A program made the translations under genes and the position numbers. Shown piece by piece: positions 1-11,100 of a stretch of DNA of 64,000 nt (position 1 is its first letter; each line of letters begins with the position of its first letter). The notes under the pieces were generated by a model. It ran no database searches. It saw nothing but the letters and a program-made list of their open reading frames with translations, and had not been told where the DNA came from. Origin of the DNA: Gyrodactylus bullatarudis (lineage: Eukaryota; Platyhelminthes; Monogenea; Gyrodactylidea; Gyrodactylidae); assembly GCA_012064415.1 (NCBI GenBank), contig SSNU01000029.1, positions 124,001-188,000 of the forward strand. Direction: 5' to 3'.

Positions 1-303
1 AAGATCAATAATAATCAACATATTTCTTATTATAATGAGATCAATTAATGAAAAGTACCCCTTTTGAAATATTTTATTTTTTTCTAATCTTAGAGATTCA
101 AACAATCAATAAATTCGTCTTCAAAATTCCATTTGATTTTTGTAAAAGTTTTTGGTGATATTTTTGATTAATTACAATAAGTGAAAATCAAGTATTCCCA
201 CTTGAAATCCCTGTAACCTTGATTGTTCTAGAACCGTCAATGAGGAAGATTACATATTTTTTGTTTTCAAATATTTACTAAAATAAATTATAATTTACTC
301 CAG
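1..303 (+). other. Intron of the ULK gene (upstream exons lie outside the window)
   Basis: AT-rich sequence ending in the acceptor TTTACTCCAG at 303. I see no convincing coding exon here. The kinase domain and earlier exons of the gene must lie to the left of the window. Confidence 0.6.
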
Positions 304-3300
304 CCTCAACATTGTGATGAGCTGAATAAAATTATTATGGTACTCGAACTTTGCGAGTTACTGAGTGAACTTGCTGAACGTCGAGCTGCTGCTCTATCAG
401 ACTGCACTGCAAATAACAATACCTATGATTTTTCAAATCCAGCCAATTCATCTCCATCAAAACAAACCATTCAGTATAATTCAGAAGCTCAAAGGATTGT
501 TGAACAAATTGTTCTTTATCAAAGGATTCTCTACTATCTTAAATATGTTTTTGTCCAGGTAAATATATTTTCAAAAGCATTTATCCTATATAAAGCTAAA
601 GTTGGTTGATATGAAGTTGGGAATCTATGATTTTTACGAAAAACTCGGTTTTTTCATCAAAAATTGGAATATACAGCTATTCTCGATGAATTTGGGAATT
701 CATGATTTTTACAAAAATCTCATTTTTTCATCAATGTATTGAAAATTTTGAAAGATTTTTTGGTAACTGATTCAAAATGTACACTTTTACTGAATTGAGA
801 AAAAAAAATTGGAAAAAAGTTTTTTTTGGAAAATTTTAGAGAAATTTTAAAATTCGAGATGGCGCGATTTTTTTAAACTTTGAGTTGAAAATTTTTGTTG
901 ATTTCAAGGTCTGAGAGCAATCAAACGTTATTTTTCAGGATCATCATTTGACAAAGAAAATATTTACTTTTTTTCATTTTTTTGTAAAAACTCGTCATTT
1001 TGAAATGATCTTGGATCACCCTATTTTAACATTTTCCAAGCAGTAAAAATGATCGAAAAATAGGAAGTGTACTTTTCCACGTTATTAGTGTGTTTTTTCA
1101 AAAGAATGAAAAAAAAGTAAATATTTTCTTTGTCAAATGATGATCCTGAAAAATAACGTTTGATTCCTCTCAGACCTTGAAATCAACAAAAATTTTCAAC
1201 TCAAAGTTTAAAAAAATCGCGCCATCTCGAATTTTAAAATTTCTCTAAAATTTTCCAAAAAAAACTTTTTTCCAATTTTTTTTTCTCAATTCAGTAAAAG
1301 TGTACATTTTGAATCAGAATTTTCGATACCTTGAGATTTTTGTAAAAATCATGAATTCCCAAATTCATCGAGAATAGCTTTATAAAAGATCTTTTGAAAT
1401 CCTACTCATGTTAACCACTTTTATGATTTGAAGAAAAAATTTCTATAAAAAAATTATTTTCATGAAAAATATGGTCATTTTTCGAATTTCGATTTGGTGT
1501 TAAAATCCCATTTTTTTGAACTTTGAACTCAAAATTTATATTGATTTGAAAGTGGAACTATGGTTAATATATGTTTTTTAGAATCAGAACTAGAGAAGAA
1601 AGTCGAATATGCTTAATTTATTCTAATGCATATTGAATCCGAAATATTATCACTTAACTGGTTAGAATCATCGAAATCGACAAAAATTTTGGGTTCATAA
1701 GTTGAAAAAGTGGAAATTTGGTCAGATTGATTTTTTTCGGAAATTTTTCAAATATCCTCATCTTATTAGCTTATTCCGTTTTAGAATTCAATAAATTATT
1801 TTTTTTCTGTGAATCTGGAGAAAAATATCGAGTTTTTCGTAAAAATAGTAAATTCTCATCTTCATGTCAACTAGCTTTATTTCTAGCTGGATATTATTTT
1901 CTGCATTGAAATTCCTGAAAAATGAGAAATAGTTTTGGATATAGCTGAAGCGTCTCTTTCATCGAGTTAGCCAGTTGACTAACTTAGTACAGAAATGTCT
2001 AAAAGAAACTTTTGAAATAGTTGATAAATTTCATCAATTCGAATAGAATACTACTTTTATTAATTTTTATCAATTTGTTTTCTTATTCTCACTATTTTTA
2101 AAGGAAATTAGTGTGAAAAAGTTTAAATTTCATAACGTTTCATTGATTTTTTTCTTCTGAGCTTCACCTTCTCAAAACATCTTGAATATTACTATCTAAT
2201 GTAAAAATTTGATAAGAATTATCAAGTATAGTTTCTGAAAATCAATAAAAACTTGCATGCGTTCTCAAAATTGATATATTCTTGTAGGTTAAAAAAGGTA
2301 TGGAATCTGGAATCCTCAAGACAACAGAATCTAGTATTAAACGGGTCTGTGAATGCAATAGTCTCTATCATAGATCCTACATACGCCTCCGACAATTGGC
2401 CAAACAAATCCAGCGGGAAGATCTCTCAGTTGCTCTGAGTCATCAATTAACCTGTATTACTGCAAATAGGCTCATTTACCAACACACATTTGATCAAGTA
2501 TTGATAAACATTAACACTTTAAAATCATTACTAATTAATTATAATTTAGTGTCTGGCTGCTGAGATGGATGAATATATTGGAGAAATTAGACTTGTGAGT
2601 TTTCACATTTTCCAAACGTACCTAGTATACTAATTGAATTTGTCTGTTTCTAATATTTTGACTGATAATTTAAAATATTATTTGTAAACCTTTCTTAACT
2701 CTTCATGTCCCAAATCTAAATCTACGGCCATTGTTTCACAATAGAAAGTTATTTTATTTTTTTCTAAGACCTCAGCAAATAGGTTTTCAAAAAGAAGTTC
2801 TAAATATTTTTTTTAATATTTGACAAAATTTTCGAAAAATCACCTTACTTCAAGTAACTATGGTGTGCATCACTGAACAGTTATCTTTATGAATTATACA
2901 TAATTTTGTAGCTTAATAAATTTCCTTTCTGATGAGGGGTAAACAAAGTGTTTTAGGTATCTTTCAGTTAAAATTATCGCTCGAGAAAGAGTTGTCTTTC
3001 ACTGGTGGAACAATGGGACATGAAGGGTTAAGCAGGAAAAGGAAGCACACAGAAACTTTTTATTTGAATAAAATTTACTATTTTCCAGAAACTCATGAAT
3101 AAACTTTATAAGGGTCATCCTGGGAATGTGTCGAAATGGTGACAATTTCTTTATCTGAAAATAACTATTTAACTCTTTCAGGACCAGGGGCGGGGGTTTA
3201 CACTAAAATTTGTATACTACAGTAAAAAATCAGTTCGAAAGGGTTAACTTGAAGAAAAGTCTAACGAGGAATAGACTCAATCTTGTATTTTGAAATTGAA

Positions 3301-3797
3301 TTTCAAATCTTTTTATGATCAAAATCAATGCAATTTTTGAAATAATCATAAAATTACGATTTTTTGAGAACACATTTCCATTACATTACAGATATTATTT
3401 TGTATAAAATTCTTAAATTTCATCTTTAAAAAATGCTGACGTTTTTGCTTTATTTTTTAATTTATGTTTATACACTATATAAGGGTTCCAAGTCGTATTT
3501 TAAATTGATTCAATTTTTTTCTTCAAGTGCCTACAACGTTACAACGCAGCAATAATTCTCCTCCATGGCCTTACACAGCATGCAAAAGCATCAGATAGAA
3601 AATTTCTAAACGAATGCATGAAAATGATTCGAGATCGATCAACGATGATCTTTAATCAGCATTCAAATCAAAAATTTTCCACTCAAAATATTGTTTTCAA
3701 TGAATTTCTTCCCGGTCTGGGAGATGTTCCACCCTCTCTTTATTTAGCCAAAAATCCTTATCAACAACAAACCGGTCATCAGTCACAAGCGCAATAA
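304..3797 (+). CDS. ULK: ULK/ATG1 (UNC-51) autophagy kinase, C-terminal region, 5' partial
   Basis: Four exons, all phase 0: 304-558, 2288-2497, 2550-2594, 3528-3797 (TAA), giving 259 visible residues. The translation matches the C-terminal domain of ULK1/2, the MIT-type tandem that binds ATG13. Seen: LCELLSELAERR and IVEQIVLYQRILYYLK in exon 1, TANRLIYQHTFDQ in exon 2, CLAAEMDEYIGEIRL in exon 3 and CLQRYNAAIILLHGL in exon 4. The family role is start of autophagy as a Ser/Thr kinase in the ATG1-ATG13-FIP200 complex. The kinase domain is not in the window. The donor after exon 2 is GTATTG, weaker than usual. Intron 1 (1.7 kb) holds a large foldback repeat. The gene converges on the carrier gene, with its poly(A) signal only 104 bp past the stop. 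ULK1 versus ULK2 subtype cannot be assigned. Confidence 0.85.
675..1379. repeat. Foldback element with ~280 bp inverted arms, in ULK intron 1
   Basis: The left arm (about 675-985) and right arm (about 1100-1379) are near-perfect reverse complements. Examples are AGCTATTCTCGATGAATTTG at the left end against the same sequence inverted at the right end, and GATGGCGCGA near 860 against TCGCGCCATC near 1220. The loop is about 110 bp. The arm ends recur in other introns of the window, so this is a repeat family. No coding capacity is seen. It could be a non-autonomous DNA transposon or a foldback element. Confidence 0.85.
3169..3247. mobile_element. Tiny TTAA-flanked inverted-repeat element in ULK intron 3
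   Basis: A 79 bp segment runs from TTAACTCTTTC to the inverted GAAAGGGTTAA. The TTAA termini and CCCTTTC-like ends resemble piggyBac-type MITEs. Similar ends occur near 13246 and 32583. Confidence 0.45.
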
Positions 3798-3900
3798 ATG
3801 ACATTTTTGAGATGTCATGATCACTTTTTACTCCATACAGATCTTGCTTTAATTTAACCGAGCTATTATTTATCAAAATCATAATCACTAATATTAATCG

Positions 3901-3940
3901 AATAAAATATTATTTTTAAATCTTTTCTCGATTATTTATT
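3901..3940. terminator. Convergent poly(A) signals of ULK (+) and the carrier (-)
   Basis: AATAAA at 3901-3906 on the plus strand serves ULK. TTTATT at 3935-3940 is AATAAA on the minus strand and serves the carrier gene. The two hexamers are about 30 bp apart, so the two transcripts' 3' ends probably overlap. Confidence 0.6.
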
Positions 3941-3986
3941 CATAAAATTACTATGATTATAAAGAACACTAATACTTTTGGCATGA

Positions 3987-5008
3987 TCATGGATTGAGGT
4001 TTTTCAAAATAGTCTCTGCAACTCCCAAATAGTAAACACCTTGAGCAATACCGAATAGTGGGGCTATTACCATCATTCTACATCCTGCACCTTTGAAGAG
4101 AGCAGTGAAACCTTCTTCCGATACCGTTTTCGAGAAACAATTCACAATTCCAGAATACTTTCCAGTTGTTGCCTGAAGACGAGTCTTGACAACATCAGCT
4201 GGAGTAACACAAAAACTGGCAGTACAACCTCCAATACAACCGCTCAGGAAAGACCAATAAAAGGGAATCTCGTTAGGATTATCCGATTTTTTAGGACCCT
4301 ATAACAGTTTGAAAATTATACAAGAGAAGTTACCAATGAATTCAAGTTGGCAAAAAGAGGAAAATAAATAGCTGAAAAGGTAACATCTCTTAAGGCAGTG
4401 GCAGAAAACCCTTTATATAACCCGAAGAACCCTCTTTCTCTCAAAATTTCCTTCGTGAATTGAATAGCTGAAACTTTTGGCTTTTCATGAGTCGGTACAA
4501 CTTTTAAGAATATAAATAATATAGAATTTACAAAGTTGCATTTTGATTTTTAATAATTCCATAGGAGTTGTAACCACAATCTGACAAAGTCCAGCCATTG
4601 CTCCAGCTAAACTTTGCCTACCAAGCGAAAGTGGTTCATTTTGAGGCTTAAGGAGATGGCGGAAATAATCATTTCCAACTAATTTTATTGCTTTTTCAGG
4701 AGTAATAAATAGCATATTTACAGTTAACCCCTGATAAAGAATTCTCGTACCACCCTGACGATAAAGTTTTGTGAAGCAATCAACCCTGAAGAGATTTTAG
4801 AAGAATAATTTACATTCCATTATATTTTAGAGAAACTTCTTTGCCTCCAGAGGCAAGAACCGATTTCTGTTGAGCTTGGAGCTTTGATTTGCAGAGATCA
4901 ATAGGGAATACCGAAGAAACTCCTATTACACCAGCGATTCCGCCATTCAAAATTTTTGGAAGAAAGCTGAATAAGCTAAATAACCTACTTGAAATGATCA
5001 CTTGACAT
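3987..5008 (-). CDS. SLC25A22: Mitochondrial glutamate carrier (SLC25A18/A22 type)
   Basis: Five exons (minus strand order): 5008-4989, 4966-4814, 4785-4532, 4500-4334, 4298-3987, giving 301 aa, the usual SLC25 length. The three carrier repeats each show the PX[DE]XX[KR] signature: [22 protein letters not shown] and [42 protein letters not shown] and [12 protein letters not shown] point to the glutamate/H+ symporter branch of the inner mitochondrial membrane rather than other SLC25 members. The four introns are only 22, 28, 31 and 35 nt, all GT-AG, and phase is kept throughout. The 22-nt intron is needed because reading through it meets TAG. An acceptor-like CAG lies directly before the ATG, suggesting trans-splicing or a 5' UTR intron. 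The gene is divergent from Axin. Confidence 0.88.
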
Positions 5009-5158
5009 CTGTTTTTTTGAAAATTCGAAAAATACTAACACACAAATGAATCTTATCAATTTTATTTGTTTGTCATCATCAATTGTACGAATTCAATATT
5101 CGAGTCTGATGAAAATATGATAGACAGTCTATAAAGACGATAAATTTGAAAATAAAAT
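5009..5158. promoter_or_regulatory. Divergent promoter region between the carrier and Axin
   Basis: Only 150 bp separate the two start codons, so 5' UTRs and core promoters must be compact or shared. No clear TATA box stands out. A minus-strand splice-acceptor-like CAG at 5009-5011 abuts the carrier ATG. Confidence 0.4.
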
Positions 5159-8100
5159 ATGACCGATTTGCCTTGTTTCTCAAGATCTCTCAATGAAGCT
5201 GATGGAAAAAGTATTATTAGTTGGGCAAGCCATGGAGCTAACAGTGGAGAGGGTGGTATCTACGGCAGTATTTATGGCTCCTATCTAGGTATAAATAAGG
5301 CCAAAGTTCCATTTTATATGAAATGGTCATTCTGCCTAGAATATTTGCTAGAGGATGCCATTGGTGTATCTCTATTCAAAACATACCTAGATACAGAAAA
5401 ATGCTCACATTTATTGGAATTTTGGTTTGCTTGTCAAGGATTTCGCATGAAAGTCGATCCTTTCGATCATAAAAAAATTAAAACCCTGATCAAAGCTATC
5501 TACAAGACATATATCAAACCAGAGAATCAAGTTTTCCCTTGCAAGAATATTGTAATAAAGTCTGATACTATCAAACGAATTAGCGAAAAAATAAAAACCA
5601 AAAGCGATATCAATCAGACAATATTCAATGAGGCACAAACCGAAGTAGAAGATTTTCTCCGTAATTCTGCCTATCCCAATTTTCTCAGATCTGAGTTTTA
5701 CCTTGATTATTTGGAAAAGTGCAAAGTATCCTCTCTAATGGACACCCAAAAAGTGAATCCAGTCGAATCGAAAGAATATCGTAAAATCAAGCAATACAAA
5801 ATTATTGAGGAGAATATGAAAATTTCCCGATATATTGAAAAAGAACTCTCCTGCTTTCAAGATGAGAACGTTTATCAGAATATTCAGGAAAACTCTAAAA
5901 AGTAAGCTTAATTTCATTTTAATTGAAATATGTTAATGATAACGTATGTATTTGCTATCGTAAAAATGTAATTATTTTCGAAAAAAAATATTGCTTAGAG
6001 ATTCATTTTATATTATAGAATGTATAATATGCAAAAAAAGTACCGACATACATTTTTTTCAGATTGATATAAAATGCCAAGAGTTAGACTTTGAATGCCG
6101 CCCTTCTGGTTATTTTTTTCCTTTACAAATATCTCTTGCGGTACCATAGGATAAAGAAATTTGTAAATAACACACACATGTTTTTTCTTTATATTTTCAA
6201 CAACAATTTATTCATCTTATGCAATAACGATGATAATATTGCAATTGCATTAGGTTGTGCGTGCTCCTTCATAACACCAGAAGCAAATTGAAGTTAAATA
6301 CATTCAGTCTTACTGAAAACAACAAGGTGCTAAAAGAAAGGTTGAATGATTCATAATAATCTGTTTGATGATTGTGTGCTATTATATATATTTCTTAGGG
6401 CTTAGATTTTCTTTTCAACTTTCCTCATTTAAGAAAAAATTATTAGCATTACATTCAGTCTGTAAACAGGATGAAACAAGTTTCCTTTTATTGGAAATAA
6501 ATAAATGCAAAGAAGGATGAAAAACATGCATTCGGCAAGTAAAAAACGAGATTTTTCCTCTCAGATAACCAAGATGTCATGCCAAACTTATCTTGCCAAT
6601 GCATACATAAGCATTTTAACGCATTGATTATAGAATTTTTACTCTAATTCATTGAAATTAAATATTAATTTTGACAATATCCTTATTAATTAAATTTCTT
6701 AATTGGATTATCGATAAGAAATAATAAAAAAATTATTCCAACTTTTATAAAAAAAAATATCCAAAATTATGAATAACACGAGCGGATAAAAGAATGTTAG
6801 GCATATAAATACTGTTATTATTTTAGTTCAATTGGTTTTCCTCCTCAATATTTTTGCCGACTCTTTATTTCTCTAGCCTTTTACCTCCTCTCGTATTCAT
6901 CATCTCTCTACTCCACCCCACACGCATTGGCTCACTCATTCTTGTAAAGTTAATATTTTACTACTCCATATCATATCATATGTAGTTAACAATTTGAGCA
7001 GTATGATGAGAGAGTCATATCAACTGCACGGCGTACAACACACAGAGTTAGCTTTTTTCCCCTAGTAATAATAATTGTGGACATAGTTTCAGATGGATGG
7101 ATGGGTATACTGTAATAATTTGATGTGTGTTAGGCGGTTATAAAGACATACTTGTATGTGTCTATATTTAAAAAAATTTAATTTTTTTTACAACGCACAA
7201 GCTCAGAATATAACTGATGGATACATTCCTAGGGGTAGAGTAAGGATGCACTCAGTCTACCACACACACTCATGTCGGTATATTTTGAAATGTCCAAGTA
7301 AGCTGTTTATACTTAATATATGATGTCCGCTCATATTGTCGGGTATAGTAGTTTATGGCATTTGAGAGCCGAGAGATGAAATTAATCTGTCATACATTTT
7401 TTGAGTGGAATTTATAACATTTCTACTACTTCTCATTTTTTGACTGCATTTCATAGTTTTCAAATTTTCTTCTCATCATAAATGAAGGGGGGTCCAAAAA
7501 TTTGCAGCTAATCTTGGCTGGGTTTTAATAGTTTTTGAAGAATGGTCTAGCAAAAACTTGAATTAAAAACAGTCCATATAACTCTTGTGAGAATAAGGGA
7601 AGAAAATTCAATCTGGCCAAGGTTAATCATAGCGGAATTGTGGTTTTGATTGCAGCCTTAAATTTCATTTAGTTTTCAAACCAAAATAAATGATTGATAA
7701 GTTATCATTGATAACTTATCAACGAAAAGACATGGTATATATATTTTTGTTGCATAATAAATAAGAACAGAAAAAAACTTGAAAAATACTATGCCAAAAT
7801 TGAAAACTGTACGAATTGTATTGTACAAAGGAAAATATCATAGATTTTTTCTTGAAAAGTGTACAACAAGATCGTAAATCTATTATGCAAAAAATAAAAT
7901 ATAACAATGGATTCATCTCAATGTTATTGCAAATAGTTTGGTCAAGATCTGCCTAATTGATGGGGCAATTTACATTTTTGTATCTTTTTATTACTTTCCA
8001 TATACTCTTAAATCAAGAACAAAGTTAATGTATTTCTCTATTCATGGAAAAAATAGCTTGAGAATTTTTTATTGCATTCTATTCGATCATATGCAGTTTT

Positions 8101-11100
8101 ATTTTTTTGATAAATTTGTTACATCTATCAAGTTGTGAAGGAACATCTTGTAATTTAGTAATCCCTAAAATAATAAAATTAGTTAAAATGAGCATTTATA
8201 AGTCAAATTCGAATTTTTATCCTTTCAAAGCTGTTCTCGACGAATTTGAAAATTTTAGATTTTCTACAAATATCCCATTCTTTCGTCAAGAATTTTTTTT
8301 GAAGAAATTTTAAATTTCGAGTTGATGCGATTCCAAGGAATTTTATTCTTGTTAGAGGATAGAAACTAAATTTCTGAGATGTCATCTGTTGAATAGTATA
8401 CAGTTTTGTGTTCCTCTTACTTAAATTACGCTGGAATCTTTTCGAAAGAGAATGCATTTATTTTTTAAGTAAAATAATCCTGAATTGAGAATTTTTCTGC
8501 CTGAATCATATTTACAAATTCAGCCCAAAGGCATTCGTACACCAAGCTATGAAACATTGAATAGGTTTCGATAAAAAACACAAGGCATCAGTTTAAATTT
8601 GGCTTGAAATTAGAGAATATAGAAACCATCTTTTACTTTTCTCCACTCCTATACACAGGATGTATAACATACATTATTTCAATTCAATAATAATTGATAT
8701 CCATCTATTTAAATTTTATTATGTTCAATTTACACTCAAGATTATACAATGATTCATTGCATCCTTCGAAGGAAAAAAGCCTAAACAGGGTTTCCTCATG
8801 TAAGAATGTAATAAAGAAAAAAACAGCCTTTCGTACTAGAGAGGAAGTCTAGATTTTATTTCTTGATAGTGAAAAAATAACTTACTCATAATAAATCTAC
8901 ATGATTGCATTGAATAAGATTCATCATTAGGATTTCTTGAGTGTTGCTAAGGTCAACTCTTGCCTAGCTTCTTCTATTGTATTCAGGTAGATTATTTTAT
9001 CAATTGAAATTCTATACAACTCTCTACATCAGCTGTATTCATGAAACTATCAATGATAGCCAGTAACTGTAGAAAGAAACCACTTTTCCATAGTCAGTAT
9101 TGCTTCAACAAATCCATCTCCTCCCTAACAACCTTACCTTTCTCACACAAGAGGCATAAAAAGTCAAATGTAGAATATATTTGTAAGAGTTATCTAAATA
9201 TTATTTCAGCTTTTCATAAAACAAGACAGACTAATCTCTTCTTGGGCAATATATATCTTGTATTGCTACTCTTAAAAAAAGAGAATGCAGTAGTGGTAAA
9301 TCTCACAAGACAAGGCATGGAATGATTTATCAGCATTCCATCTTTCAAAACACTTCTGACTCATTCTCCCCTACACAGTTCCTTGCGTAGGTAATGTCTG
9401 GATATGGAGAAAAAAAGTCAAAACTTATCCTTAATAAAATATCTAATTGTTTCCAAATTCTCGATATTATTCATGTAAATGAATAGAATGCATTTGTCTT
9501 TTTATATTCTCAAGTAGTTTAGTGTAGACATAAAGTCTCCAAAGATTCCTCTCTCCCTTCATAACAATTTTATGCCTATTCTAAAAAATTACAAACACAT
9601 TAAGCGTATTTTTTATGTGTGCTATTTCCACAATGAATGTTATTCATTGAATAAGAGAACATTTTAACATGAAAATGCTACCAAAAACTGTATTAATTTA
9701 TGTTTTAAAACATGCAAAGAATTTAATTTTTTATCTTGTATGATTTTCATTTGGATCATTTCTCTTAATCGGATTTTATTTGAAAGTTCCTCTCAACAGT
9801 TTTGAATTTCTGATGAAAAAATCAGAAATTCTCAACTTAATATTAACTAGCTTTACTAGGCATATACTATAAGTAAGTTGTATGCTTTGATTTACAAACA
9901 TCTTGATTAGTTGAGCGGATAATATTTCCTTACTTGCAAGCTGTCATGTTTTTTTACTTCTTAATTGGATATTTGATATTTGGATTAGACAAGGGGTAGG
10001 GAAAAACTTTTTAAAATGTAATCATATTCTCTTTTCCCACGTTTTTTTAGTAGGAAAATCATGAGAAAACTACTGTATATAGTTCCTGTCAAAAATTCCC
10101 CTTTCAATATTTCTTGTATTCATATTTTTTCGGCATTTTGGTACAGAAAAATACTCGAAATTGATAAAAAAATTACTTTTATATCGGTAACCTATAGTTG
10201 CATTAATTCTTGATATAATTTTAGTCCAGAGGAGACTCGGGCAATATGCGAAGGAGTTAATAATCCAAATAATGACATATCTACAGCGATTATGTCAGAG
10301 TTTCCCGTAAATCCTTATGCAATAACTTGTTATGCTCCAACTACGTCAAAACTTCATGAAAATTTCCCCAAGAAAAATGATAAACCAAAGAGTAAGAAAA
10401 TGTGTGATCGTAGGTAAGTTGAATCTGTCAGGATTCGAGATTTTCTCATTGCTTAAATAATTTTTTCCATTTTTCTTGAAGAAAAACTTGCCATGAAAGC
10501 GTTGAAAATACCAAGCTTAGTAGGGCAATCTCTTTTCGGCATTCACATCCCCAGAATCGCACCTCTGATAAAAAGGACTTCAACAACGAGGGAATTTCCA
10601 AAAGTGCTGGACCCCTGACCTCAACAGCCTCGGCTCGTGTTCCCTATCCAAACATGAAAAAGATTGAAAATACATTTTCCCGAGAAAATAATGAAAAGAT
10701 CCAAACACTACAGGATGAATCCTCAAAAACAGATAGCAACAACAAGAAAGTTGAGAATTTAGCTGAAACGAATCCGGATTTATTTTTTGAATTGGTCTCG
10801 AAAAAGATTTATGAACAAAAAGACAACTTTGCTGCTATCCGCAAGGCAGCAAGATCATTAATTGAAAGAAATCGTCAAGATAAACAGGTGAGTTAAGTTG
10901 ATTGTAATTGCTACTTGTCAATCAAAATTTGTTGTTAAACAAAAGCTTTGTTTATGCCATTAAAATATACTTCATGCCAGATACAATAATTAAAATGCAG
11001 AGATGACCCTTTTTTCATTTCAGTCAATCATTTTTTTCAATTATATCAAGTATCTTTTACAGTTTTTTAATTCTCTCTGCAACTAATATAATCATCTATT

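Noticed and set aside
9041..9325. 94-codon open frame inside Axin intron 1
   Set aside because: No recognisable domain, no splice partners, and composition typical of AT-rich chance frames.
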